Both the position numbers and the translations under genes were made by a program. Positions 35,532-43,768 of a stretch of DNA of 64,000 bases are shown here, piece by piece. The number at the start of each line of letters is the position of its first letter. Positions within the stretch are counted from its first letter, which is position 1. A model generated the notes under the pieces. That model was not told the origin of the DNA. It did not search any database and saw nothing but the letters and a program-made list of their open reading frames with translations. Source of the DNA: Bermanella sp047621325 (GTDB taxonomy: Bacteria; Pseudomonadota; Gammaproteobacteria; Pseudomonadales; Oceanobacteraceae); contig JBLHLT010000010.1 of the NCBI GenBank assembly GCA_047621325.1, positions 62,001 through 126,000 on the forward strand, read 5' to 3'.

Positions 35532-35560
35532 AAAACGCCCTCTAAGGAGGGCGTTTTGCG
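35532..35560 (+). terminator. Rho-independent terminator after fadD
   Basis: AAAACGCCCTC (35532-35542) pairs fully with GAGGGCGTTTT (35547-35557) around TAAG. The right arm contains GGAGG just before a possible TTG start (35556) of hrpA, so the hairpin overlaps the edge of that gene. Confidence 0.88.
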
Positions 35561-35570
35561 TTTCATAAGA

Positions 35571-38500
35571 ATGAGTTTGATATTTGTGACTAACGACATC
35601 GCTCAGCTTGAGCAATTAATATCTCAAAGCATGATTCAGCAGAGATTTGGTTTTTCACGCCAATTGTCTCAAATCAAAAAGCGCTTGAAGCAAAAGCAAC
35701 CCGTTGATCAATTGTTCGAAAAATTGCAAAGCCAAGTCGTATCCAGCTGTGAGCGCGCTCAAAGCAGAGGCTTAAGTTTATCGCCAATTGAATACGATGA
35801 TTCGCTTCCGATCAGCCAAAAGCGTGAAGACATATCCAATGCGATTCGTGATAACCAAGTGGTGGTCATTGCAGGTGAAACCGGCTCTGGTAAAACCACT
35901 CAGATTCCAAAAATATGTTTAGAGTTAGGCTTGGCGCAATATGGATTAATTGCTCACACGCAGCCAAGGCGTATCGCGGCTCGCTCTGTATCGCAACGTA
36001 TTGCACAAGAACTTAAAGTGAATTTAGGGGAAGAAGTGGGTTATCAAATTCGCTTCAATGATCAAAGTAATGAGCACACCTTGGTCAAACTCATGACCGA
36101 CGGTATTTTACTTGCTGAAACTCAGAATGATCGATTTTTAAATAAATACCAAACAATCATTATTGATGAAGCCCATGAGCGTAGCCTGAATATTGATTTT
36201 CTTTTAGGGTATTTAAAACAGCTATTACCTAAGCGCCCCGATTTAAAAGTGATTATTACCTCCGCTACCATTGATGTAGAGCGTTTCTCAAAACATTTTA
36301 ATGGCGCACCTGTCATTCAGGTTTCAGGTCGAACGTTTCCCGTAGAAACGCGTTATCGCCCATTAATTGATTTAGACGAAGAGGGCGAAGCCAGAGAAGG
36401 GGACTTGTATCGTGGTATTGTTGATGCCGTAGACGAATTACAACTAGAAGATAGTAAGCGTGGCCAAATTGGCGACGTTCTGATTTTTTTAAGCGGCGAG
36501 CGAGAAATTAGAGAAGCCGCATTAGAGCTTAAAAAAGCCAATTTAAAGAATAGCGAAATATTGCCGCTATATGCCCGCCTAAGTAATGCCGATCAAAATA
36601 AAATATTCAATCCCGGTGGCGGCTCGCGTCGAATAATACTATCGACGAATGTTGCAGAAACGTCGCTTACCGTACCGGGTATTCGCTACGTGATTGATAG
36701 CGGTGTTGCACGTATAAGCCGTTATAGTTATCGCTCGAAAGTACAGCGCTTGCCGATAGAGGCTATCTCGCAAGCCAGTGCCAATCAGCGTAAGGGTCGC
36801 TGTGGTCGTGTGAGTGAAGGCATTTGTGTGCGTTTATTTAGCGAAGAAGATTTTAATTCAAGGCCTGAATTCTCTGACCCCGAAATACAGCGCACTAACT
36901 TAGCAGCGGTTATTTTACAAATGCTGTCACTTAAATTGGGTGATGTATCTGAATTCCCATTTGTGGATGCACCCGATAACCGGTTTATTAAAGACGGTTA
37001 TAATTTATTAAAAGAGTTAGGTGCGGTTAGTCAAGATAATCAAATAAACCAAGTGGGGCGGTCGTTATCTAGGCTGCCAGTTGACCCACGCATTGCGCGA
37101 ATGTTACTTGAATCAAGCAAGCGTAAAGCATTACATGAAATGCTCATTATTGCGGCAGCATTAAGTATTCAAGATCCACGAGAACGCCCACCTGAAAAAC
37201 AGCAGCAAGCGGATCAAAAGCATGCAGAATTTCGCCATGAAGAAAGCGACTTTTCAACACTGCTGAATGTTTGGCAAAGCTTTGAAGAAGCTCGGCAAGA
37301 ACTGTCGAATAGCCAATTGCGCCAACACTGCAAAAAACACTTTTTAAATTATATGCGTATGCGTGAATGGCGAGACGTACATTACCAATTGCGCTTACAG
37401 TGCAAAGATTTAAAGCTTGAAGAAAATAAACAGGCTGCCAGTTATGACGCTATCCATCAATCGATACTTTCGGGTTTCTTGAGTCACATTGGCCAAAAAA
37501 CAGAAGAAGGCGATTACCTTGGTGCGCGTAATCGTCGATTTATGTTGTTCCCTGGTAGCGGAATTTTTAAAAAACGGCCTAAGTGGGTTGTATCAGCTGA
37601 GATGGTTGAAACCTCGCGCTTATATGCGCGGATGAACGCACGCATTGATCCTGAATGGCTAGAACCGTTAGCTAAGTCGCTTGTTAAGCGTAAATATTTA
37701 GAGCCTTATTGGTCTATTAAACGTGGCCAGGTCATGGCTTATGAGCAAGTGAGTTTATATGGTTTAGTCATTATTCCTAAACGTAATGTGAGTTACGCTA
37801 AGATCGACCCACAAGTGAGCCATGAGATTTTTATTCGTGAAGCACTGGTACAAAAGCAAATTAAAAGTCGTGCTTCATTTTTGCAATACAATCAAAACTT
37901 AATTGAAGAAATAGAAGAGCTTGAAGATAAGTCTCGTCGACGAGATATTGTGGTAGATGAAGAGCGTTTATTTCAGTTTTATTTAGAGCGCGTGCCAAAC
38001 GAAATAACCGACACGGCTTCATTTGAAACCTGGCTTAAAACCCAGTCACATGACTTATTAAAAGTTAAAAAGTCATATTTAATGCAGCATGGTGCTGAAA
38101 ATATCACGCAGGCTCAGTTTCCTGATCACTTTAGCCACGGCAGTGTTATCTACCCATTAACCTATCGATTTGAGCCAAACCACAAAGAAGATGGGGTGAG
38201 TGTACTGGTGCCTGCGGCGATGTTAAAGCAATTGCCTGTGAGTCGATTGCAGTGGTTAGTGCCGGGCATGTTACGTGAAAAAATTATAGCCTTGTTAAAA
38301 GGGTTAACGAAATCAATTCGCCGTCAATTAGTGCCGGTGCCCGATTTTGCCGATGGCTTTTTACTTAAGTATTCAAGCAGTGATGAATCGCTGCAAGATG
38401 TCCTTGCTCAGTATATTTATCAGCAGAAGCGCATCACCATTGATGCCCAGGATTGGAATTTAGAGCAATTGGATTCTCATTATCAAATGAATATTCGGGT

Positions 38501-39488
38501 GATGGGCAATGATAATATTTTATTGGCGCAAGGGCGTAACTGGCATCAGTTAATTGAAAAAATAGGTGATCAAATTGAAACATTATCCCAAGAAAACAAT
38601 AATGACTTTGAGCGTGAAGGTATTGTTTGCTGGGATTTAAACGAACTGCCTAATGAATATCAGGTACAGCAGTCGGGAATTCAAGTGACCCTTTACCCTG
38701 CGTTGGTTGATGAAACCAATAATGTGAGCTTGAAGCTGTTATCGCGTGCAGATGAGGCGTTTGTTCAGTCTAGACAAGGTATTTTGCGTTTACTTAAAAT
38801 GGAATTAACCGAACAAGTGAGTTGGGTGCAAAAAGAAACTCAAAAGCGCCTTGTTCAAGAAATGATTTATTTCGGCCATATTGGTAATAAAGCTCAGTTA
38901 TTAGACGCTGTGACACACCGTGTTTTTAGTATGAGCTTTGATTTATCGACTTTGCCAAGAGACGAAGCGGCATACCTTGGATTAAAAGATCAAGGGCGAG
39001 GTATCATTGGTGATAAGTTTGACGAAGTCATTCCGTTGATTAAGCTTATTCTGCAAAGTTATCATCAGTTGAATAAAAAGATGAAACAACAAAACCAATT
39101 AGCGTTTGCTTTAGCGGTAGGTGACATTAAGCAGCAGGTGAGCGAACTTATGCCTAAGGGCTTTTTAGCCTCTATTGAATATGAGTGGCTGAAACAGTAT
39201 CCGCGTTACTTTAAAGCCATGATGTTAAGGTTAGATAAGCTGCAGGGTAATTTACAGAAAGATAAATTAACGCAAATAAAAGTGACACAGTGGATCGAGC
39301 AATACCAAGCGGTGTTGGCTCAATTGCCAGCCAGTACAGAATGTTTTGAGCAGGTGATGGCATTAAATTGGATGATACAAGAATATCGAGTGTCTTTGTT
39401 TGCGCAAGAATTAGGCACGGCGATACCCGTATCAGACAAGCGTTGGAAAGCGCAAATAATCGATGCTAAAGCGAGTATCCAGCAATAA
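35571..39488 (+). CDS. hrpA: ATP-dependent RNA helicase HrpA
   Basis: A 1305-residue DEAH-box helicase, normal length for HrpA. Motif I is GETGSGKTTQIPK, Ia THTQPRRIAA, II DEAH in IIIDEAHERS, III SAT, and VI QRKGRCGRV; OB-fold and the long C-terminal HrpA-specific DUF3418 region follow. In enterobacteria HrpA resolves stalled or collided ribosomes. The start is uncertain: ATG 35571 is chosen, while TTG 35556 (with GGAGG in the terminator stem) and GTG 35586 are in frame. The gene stands alone; 233 bases follow before the next gene. Confidence 0.95.
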   Translation: MSLIFVTNDIAQLEQLISQSMIQQRFGFSRQLSQIKKRLKQKQPVDQLFEKLQSQVVSSCERAQSRGLSLSPIEYDDSLPISQKREDISNAIRDNQVVVIAGETGSGKTTQIPKICLELGLAQYGLIAHTQPRRIAARSVSQRIAQELKVNLGEEVGYQIRFNDQSNEHTLVKLMTDGILLAETQNDRFLNKYQTIIIDEAHERSLNIDFLLGYLKQLLPKRPDLKVIITSATIDVERFSKHFNGAPVIQVSGRTFPVETRYRPLIDLDEEGEAREGDLYRGIVDAVDELQLEDSKRGQIGDVLIFLSGEREIREAALELKKANLKNSEILPLYARLSNADQNKIFNPGGGSRRIILSTNVAETSLTVPGIRYVIDSGVARISRYSYRSKVQRLPIEAISQASANQRKGRCGRVSEGICVRLFSEEDFNSRPEFSDPEIQRTNLAAVILQMLSLKLGDVSEFPFVDAPDNRFIKDGYNLLKELGAVSQDNQINQVGRSLSRLPVDPRIARMLLESSKRKALHEMLIIAAALSIQDPRERPPEKQQQADQKHAEFRHEESDFSTLLNVWQSFEEARQELSNSQLRQHCKKHFLNYMRMREWRDVHYQLRLQCKDLKLEENKQAASYDAIHQSILSGFLSHIGQKTEEGDYLGARNRRFMLFPGSGIFKKRPKWVVSAEMVETSRLYARMNARIDPEWLEPLAKSLVKRKYLEPYWSIKRGQVMAYEQVSLYGLVIIPKRNVSYAKIDPQVSHEIFIREALVQKQIKSRASFLQYNQNLIEEIEELEDKSRRRDIVVDEERLFQFYLERVPNEITDTASFETWLKTQSHDLLKVKKSYLMQHGAENITQAQFPDHFSHGSVIYPLTYRFEPNHKEDGVSVLVPAAMLKQLPVSRLQWLVPGMLREKIIALLKGLTKSIRRQLVPVPDFADGFLLKYSSSDESLQDVLAQYIYQQKRITIDAQDWNLEQLDSHYQMNIRVMGNDNILLAQGRNWHQLIEKIGDQIETLSQENNNDFEREGIVCWDLNELPNEYQVQQSGIQVTLYPALVDETNNVSLKLLSRADEAFVQSRQGILRLLKMELTEQVSWVQKETQKRLVQEMIYFGHIGNKAQLLDAVTHRVFSMSFDLSTLPRDEAAYLGLKDQGRGIIGDKFDEVIPLIKLILQSYHQLNKKMKQQNQLAFALAVGDIKQQVSELMPKGFLASIEYEWLKQYPRYFKAMMLRLDKLQGNLQKDKLTQIKVTQWIEQYQAVLAQLPASTECFEQVMALNWMIQEYRVSLFAQELGTAIPVSDKRWKAQIIDAKASIQQ

Positions 39489-39585
39489 ATTGCTGCAGGG
39501 TTTAAAGCCCGGTATTTAGGCTTGGCTATTTTGGCGTTTTAATTGTCCATTTAGCCTGCTTTTAGGCCGTTAATTAAGCGTAAAT

Positions 39586-39601
39586 GTGAGTCATGGCTCA
39601 C
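39586..39601. repeat. Small inverted repeat upstream of the FabH-like gene
   Basis: GTGAG and CTCAC around TCATGG lie about 120 bases before the GTG start at 39722. It is not followed by T and does not fit the CRP spacing. The rest of the 233-base gap 39489-39721 shows no gene. Confidence 0.3.
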
Positions 39602-39721
39602 CTCGCAAGTGGCATAAACAAAGATATTCGATTATAGTTTTGCACTAATTGTTAGAGCGTGTCAGCCAGCGGATAGGTAGACAGAAAAGAGTTTGAGCTG
39701 ATAAAAATTTAGGGGATCAAA

Positions 39722-40843
39722 GTGAAGCAAGTTGTAATTAGTGGTACCGGTTTATATACCCCAACCCAATCAATATCTAATGATGAATTAGTCGCTGCAT
39801 TCAATTCATATGTTGATACATTTAACGCTGAGCATGCTAATGAAATAGCCGCTGGCACAGTGAACGAGCTTGCACAAAGCAGTAGCGCGTTTATCGAAAA
39901 AGCCTCAGGTATTAAAAGCCGTTTTGTAATTAATAAAGAAGGGATTATTGACCCTAGTCGTATGACGCCTTTCATTGCTGAGCGTTCAAATGATGAACCG
40001 TCTTTGCAGTGTGAAATGGCCATTGCCGCCGCACAAGAAGCGTTAGCACAAGCAGGCAAAACCGTTGACGATGTTGATGCGGTGATTGTGGCGTGCTCAA
40101 ACTTACAGCGAGCATACCCAGCAGTGGCGGTTGAGGTACAAACGGCATTGGGTATTCAAGGTTTTGCTTATGACATGAATGTGGCGTGCAGCAGTGCTAC
40201 GTTTGGTATTCAAGCAGCCGTTAATGCGATTCAAACAGGATCGGCTCGTTGTGTGTTAATGGTGAACCCTGAAATTTGCACGGCTCATTTAAATTTCCGT
40301 GATCGTGACAGCCACTTTATTTTTGGTGACGCCTGCACGGCGGTTATTTTAGAAGACAGTGAGTTGGCCACCAGCGATCACCAATTCAAAGTGTTGGGTA
40401 CAAAATTACAAACTGTTTTTTCAAATAATATTCGCAACAATGCGGGCTTTTTGAATCGCTGTGATGAATCAGGGTTAGATAACCCTGATAAGTTGTTTAT
40501 TCAAAATGGCCGTAAAGTCTTTAAAGAAGTTTGTCCTATGGTGGCTCAGCAGATCACCACGCATATTGGCGAGTTGGATATTGCGGCGGATGATCTAGCG
40601 CGTATGTGGTTGCATCAAGCAAATTTGAGCATGAACCAGCTTATCTCTAAGCGTGTATTAGGTCGCGAGGCGGCTGAAGGTGAAGCACCCGTCATCCTTG
40701 ATCGTTATGCCAATACAAGCTCAGCAGGTTCTATTATTGCCTATCATTTGCATAAGGACGACCTAAAAGCCGGAGACAAAGGCGTAATTTGTAGTTTTGG
40801 TGCTGGTTATTCAATTGGCAGTGTGGTGATTGAAAAGCTGTAA
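39722..40843 (+). CDS. Beta-ketoacyl-ACP synthase III, PA3286-like
   Basis: A 373-residue FabH-type thiolase-fold enzyme starting at GTG 39722 after AGGGGA. The catalytic triad is Cys156 (MNVACSSATF), His298 (WLHQANLSMN) and Asn331 (NTSSAGS). The sequence closely follows P. aeruginosa PA3286 (for example SSAFIEKASGIKSRFV and LNFRDRDSHFIFGDA), an enzyme reported to condense octanoyl-CoA from beta-oxidation with malonyl-ACP and thus shunt degraded fatty acids back to synthesis. Larger than housekeeping FabH (about 320). fadD lies 4 kb upstream. A terminator follows its stop. Confidence 0.9.
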   Translation: MKQVVISGTGLYTPTQSISNDELVAAFNSYVDTFNAEHANEIAAGTVNELAQSSSAFIEKASGIKSRFVINKEGIIDPSRMTPFIAERSNDEPSLQCEMAIAAAQEALAQAGKTVDDVDAVIVACSNLQRAYPAVAVEVQTALGIQGFAYDMNVACSSATFGIQAAVNAIQTGSARCVLMVNPEICTAHLNFRDRDSHFIFGDACTAVILEDSELATSDHQFKVLGTKLQTVFSNNIRNNAGFLNRCDESGLDNPDKLFIQNGRKVFKEVCPMVAQQITTHIGELDIAADDLARMWLHQANLSMNQLISKRVLGREAAEGEAPVILDRYANTSSAGSIIAYHLHKDDLKAGDKGVICSFGAGYSIGSVVIEKL

Positions 40844-40871
40844 GCGCTGGTCTCAACTAGCCAATTATTTT

Positions 40872-40898
40872 AAAAAGAGGCCTTGAGCCTCTTTTTTT
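40872..40898 (+). terminator. Rho-independent terminator after the FabH-like gene
   Basis: AAAAAGAGGC (40872-40881) pairs with GCCTCTTTTT (40887-40896) and a T run, separating this gene from the EGKCG operon. Confidence 0.9.
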
Positions 40899-40943
40899 GT
40901 TTTCAAATGAACTATCTTGATGGGCTCTGCTCAAAGCAGGAGT

Positions 40944-40964
40944 GAAAATAGGAACCCTATTTTC
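40944..40964 (+). promoter_or_regulatory. Perfect inverted repeat in the EGKCG operon leader
   Basis: GAAAATAGG (40944-40952) and CCTATTTTC (40956-40964) are exact reverse complements around AAC, ending 32 bases before the precursor ATG. It is a good candidate operator. GGAACC inside it also resembles an ECF-sigma -35 element, and related operons in other bacteria are controlled by ECF factors, but no matching -10 is certain. Confidence 0.5.
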
Positions 40965-40996
40965 AATAATCAAATCGCTTACTTGAGGGGACTCTC

Positions 40997-41317
40997 ATGA
41001 CTAAAACTAAAATGAAACCACTAGCAATGGCACTTGGCGCAACGTTAGCCGCTTCAATGGCCACAACCGCGCTTGCTGCTGAAAACCCATTTACGTCTCA
41101 ATCTCTTGAGTCTGGCTATAAAGTCATGGCTGAAGGCAAATGTGGTGAAGGTAAGTGCGGCGAAAGCAAGACAAAAAAAGAAGGTAAGTGCGGCGAAGGT
41201 AAATGCGGCGAAGACAAAGCCAAAAAAGAAGGCAAATGCGGTGAAGGTAAATGTGGCGAAGACAAAACTAAAAAAGAAGGTAAGTGCGGCGAAGGTAAGT
41301 GCGGCGGTAAGTCTTAA
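40997..41317 (+). CDS. EGKCG-repeat RiPP precursor (HvfA/bufferin-like)
   Basis: A 106-residue secreted peptide precursor. Signal peptide about 1-28 (LGATLAASMATTALAA), then a short linker, then from residue 46 four 16-residue units, each EGKCGEGKCGE plus a Lys-rich spacer, the last one cut short. All eight cysteines (49, 54, 65, 70, 81, 86, 97, 102) lie in EGKCG. In Haemophilus HvfA, EGKCG cysteines are turned by the DUF692 enzyme HvfB with HvfC into copper-binding oxazolone/thioamide groups; related bufferins carry thiooxazoles. The three genes downstream are exactly that set plus DoxX. Modification here is inferred from family knowledge. Confidence 0.88.
   Translation: MTKTKMKPLAMALGATLAASMATTALAAENPFTSQSLESGYKVMAEGKCGEGKCGESKTKKEGKCGEGKCGEDKAKKEGKCGEGKCGEDKTKKEGKCGEGKCGGKS
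41132..41314 (+). repeat. 48-bp tandem repeat coding for paired EGKCG motifs
   Basis: Three full 48-base units (starts 41132, 41180, 41228) and a partial fourth (41276) encode EGKCGEGKCG followed by E(S/D)K(T/A)KK. Codons vary among units (tgt/tgc, aaa/aag), so it is under protein-level selection and not a recent slippage product. Unit number could vary between strains. Confidence 0.85.
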
Positions 41318-41336
41318 TTAGTTGTAAGGAATCATC

Positions 41337-42149
41337 ATGGCCATTAAGGGTTCAGGTTTAGGTTTGCGCAGAGGCATGTTGGATGAACTGTCGCAGTTAA
41401 CAGCGCAACAAGTGGATTTTTTTGAAGTAGCACCTGAAAACTGGATTGGCCTTGGTGGTCGCTTTGGAAAAGCGTTCAGAGCATTAACTGAACGCTTTCC
41501 CTTTGCCTGCCACGGGCTGTCATTATCAATCGGCAGTTCTGATCCTTTGGATATCACGTTCGTAAAAGCCGTTAAACAATTTTTAGATACACATAAAATT
41601 GAAACCTACAGTGAGCATTTAAGTTACTGTAGTCATAATGGTCATATGTATGACCTGCTTCCTATGCCCTTCACGCAAGATGCCATTGGTCACGTTGTGT
41701 CGCGTATTCAACATGTACAAGATATTTTACAGCGTCCACTAATTCTTGAAAACGTATCCACTTATGCCAAGTTTGGTGAGATGGATGAACTTAATTTTAC
41801 CAAAGAAATCGTTAAGCGTTCTGGCTGTAAACTGTTGTTAGATGTGAATAACGTATATGTGAATAGTATTAATCATCGCTATGATCCGGTTGCATTCATT
41901 AAAGCATTACCGAGTGATGCGATTGATTATATGCACATAGCGGGACACTTTGATGAGGCCGATGACCTAAAAGTCGATACTCATGGCGCACCCGTTAAAG
42001 ATGACGTATGGCAATTATTAAAACTTGCCTATGATACGCACGGTGTTAAACCGACATTACTTGAACGTGATTTTAATTTTCCACCAATAGACGCGTTATT
42101 GGATGAAGTAAACCAAATTAAAACCATGCAAGAGGTCAATTATGTCTAG
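41337..42149 (+). CDS. DUF692 multinuclear non-heme iron oxidase (HvfB/BufB-like)
   Basis: A 270-residue TIM-barrel enzyme of the MNIO (DUF692) family. Family marks: GSGLGLRRGM and FFEVAPENW near the start, TYSEHLSYCSHNGHMYDLLP, LILENVSTYAKF, LLLDVNNVYVNS, YMHIAGHFDEA, DTHGAPV and LLERDFNFP; the His, Asp and Glu in these carry the iron ions. Expected reaction: four-electron oxidation of cysteines in the precursor. TAAGGA lies before the ATG, 20 bases after the precursor gene. The stop overlaps the partner gene by eight bases. Confidence 0.93.
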   Translation: MAIKGSGLGLRRGMLDELSQLTAQQVDFFEVAPENWIGLGGRFGKAFRALTERFPFACHGLSLSIGSSDPLDITFVKAVKQFLDTHKIETYSEHLSYCSHNGHMYDLLPMPFTQDAIGHVVSRIQHVQDILQRPLILENVSTYAKFGEMDELNFTKEIVKRSGCKLLLDVNNVYVNSINHRYDPVAFIKALPSDAIDYMHIAGHFDEADDLKVDTHGAPVKDDVWQLLKLAYDTHGVKPTLLERDFNFPPIDALLDEVNQIKTMQEVNYV

Positions 42150-42879
42150 TCATGATTTTAAAGAGATTCAAGATGTGTTTACTCAGAGGGTTCGTTCATC
42201 TGAGTTTTCTTCACTAGATGGCGTAGAAGACCGACGTTTAAATATCTACCGCGAACTGTTTTATAATAATATTGAAAGCTTTATTAGTGGTACGTTTCCA
42301 GTATTAAAAGATTGTGTGTCACAAGCGGTTTGGCAGACCATAGTTAGACGTTTTTTTGTCGAGCATATATCCCAGAGCCCTTATTTCTTAGAAATCAGTG
42401 AGGAATTTTTAGAATATTTAGCTGAAGATAAGGAGAACACGTTAGCTTTACCAAGTTATGCCTATTCACTTGCTCATTGGGAGTGGATGGAGTTATTTGC
42501 GGATGCTTACGTAGAGTCGGAGCCTCATCAATTATCTACGGTTCATTTAGACGTCGATGTGTTAACAACAGTCGAATGTGCTTGGCTACAAGCTTACGAG
42601 TACGCGGTCCATAAAATCGAATCTAATAACAATGTTGCGCAAGCGCCCACATTTTTATTAATTTATCGTGATATGTCGCAACAAGTGGGGTTTGTTGAGT
42701 TAAACCCATTAAGTTATCTATTGTTCGAAGCACTACAAAGCAACACAGACCTTACTATTCAGCAAATTGTGCAAGAAATTGCCACTGCTCACCACATGCC
42801 GCTACAACAATTGTTGTCAGGTGCGTATGAAACTGTCTCCAATTGGATTGATCTTCAATTGATTAGAAAACGAAACTGA
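42142..42879 (+). CDS. DUF2063 RiPP partner protein (HvfC/BufC-like)
   Basis: A 245-residue cytoplasmic protein. The N-terminal about 100 residues match the DUF2063 domain (EIQDVFTQRVR, RLNIYRELFYNNIESFI, FPVLKDCVSQAVW, and ISQSPYFLEISEEFLEYL), the partner that binds the precursor and presents it to the DUF692 enzyme. The C-terminal half is a second helical/beta domain also usual for the family. It overlaps the DUF692 gene, in keeping with a complex made at equal dose. Confidence 0.9.
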   Translation: MSSHDFKEIQDVFTQRVRSSEFSSLDGVEDRRLNIYRELFYNNIESFISGTFPVLKDCVSQAVWQTIVRRFFVEHISQSPYFLEISEEFLEYLAEDKENTLALPSYAYSLAHWEWMELFADAYVESEPHQLSTVHLDVDVLTTVECAWLQAYEYAVHKIESNNNVAQAPTFLLIYRDMSQQVGFVELNPLSYLLFEALQSNTDLTIQQIVQEIATAHHMPLQQLLSGAYETVSNWIDLQLIRKRN

Positions 42880-42886
42880 GTTAACC

Positions 42887-43483
42887 ATGATGCACTTTAT
42901 TAAAACGTTATCGGCTTGTATGGATAGGCTTGCCACGCTCGACTTTATTCCATTGCTTGCACTCAGGTTATATTTAGCCCCTGTTTTTTGGTTGGCAGGT
43001 ATGAATAAGTTAAATGACATTGACAGTGTTGCAGCATGGTTTGGCAACAGTGACTGGGGTTTGGGCCTCCCGTTTCCAGAATTACTGGCGTGGCTAGCGA
43101 CGCTGACTGAAGTAGGCGCCGCGGTGTTTTTGGTCATAGGTTTGGCTGTTCGCTGGATTAGTATTCCACTTGTGGTAACAATGTTGGTCGCCATCTTTGC
43201 TGTGCATTGGCCTAATGGCTGGCAAGCCGTTGCTGATCCAAGTTCGCCATTTGCTTCCAGTGATATCGACGAAGTAATGCGCCGCTTAGGGTTTGCCAAT
43301 GATATTCTGCAAGAGCATGGCAATTACGCATGGCTAACTGAACGTGGCAGTCTTGTTGTCAGTAATAATGGTATTGAGTGGGCAACCACTTATTTAATTA
43401 TGTGCTTAGTATTGTTATTTAAGGGGGCTGGTCGCTACGTCAGTGCTGATTTTTATATTAGTAAGTGGTTAAGAACTCAGTAA
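42887..43483 (+). CDS. DoxX-family membrane protein of the EGKCG operon
   Basis: A 198-residue inner-membrane protein with four or five hydrophobic helices: FIPLLALRLYLAPVFWLAGM, LLAWLATLTEVGAAVFLVIG, IPLVVTMLVAIFAVHWPNG, and TYLIMCLVLLFKGAGRY. This is the DoxX fold. A DoxX gene is a common fourth member of bufferin/Hvf-type operons, perhaps supplying quinone-linked redox chemistry or membrane passage; that is inference. Seven bases separate it from the DUF2063 gene. No terminator is obvious behind it. Confidence 0.85.
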   Translation: MMHFIKTLSACMDRLATLDFIPLLALRLYLAPVFWLAGMNKLNDIDSVAAWFGNSDWGLGLPFPELLAWLATLTEVGAAVFLVIGLAVRWISIPLVVTMLVAIFAVHWPNGWQAVADPSSPFASSDIDEVMRRLGFANDILQEHGNYAWLTERGSLVVSNNGIEWATTYLIMCLVLLFKGAGRYVSADFYISKWLRTQ

Positions 43484-43694
43484 TTTTTACCACTTATAAC
43501 GGCTAGTCGATGATTATATTGGCTAGTCGGCATTTCTTGTTTTACTTCCTTATTGCTACTTTTTACGCATTATCGTAATAATAACTGTGCTATTTTGCAT
43601 AACTTGTCTAAATTTTAGGCATATAAGGGTGATTGGCGCGTTTCTACGTTTAATTACCACAAAAAATTCATCAATCTGTCATTTAAGTGAAAGA

Positions 43695-43741
43695 ATGTAA
43701 CAAAACTGTCATATGAGCTTTGTAACATAACTGTCACTAAA
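43695..43741 (+). promoter_or_regulatory. Pho-box-like direct repeats upstream of the porin
   Basis: TGTAACAAAACTGTCA (43696-43711) and TGTAACATAACTGTCA (43721-43736) differ at one base and repeat at 25 bp. Each fits two 11-bp PhoB half-sites (TGTAACAnnnCTGTCA). A further CTGTCA is at 43676. Porin ATG is at 43769, so the first box with TAACAT as -10 is the plausible promoter arrangement; the geometry is uncertain. Confidence 0.55.
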
Positions 43742-43768
43742 ACTTGAAAACAAAAAAGGTGAACACGA

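Noticed and set aside
41132..41314. Regular 48-bp repeats considered as a CRISPR-like array
   Set aside because: The repeats are directly tandem without spacers, in frame, and encode the EGKCG motifs.
41073..41321. Second frame (82 codons) across the precursor gene
   Set aside because: Lys/Ala-rich shadow of the repeat; no signal peptide and no start signal.
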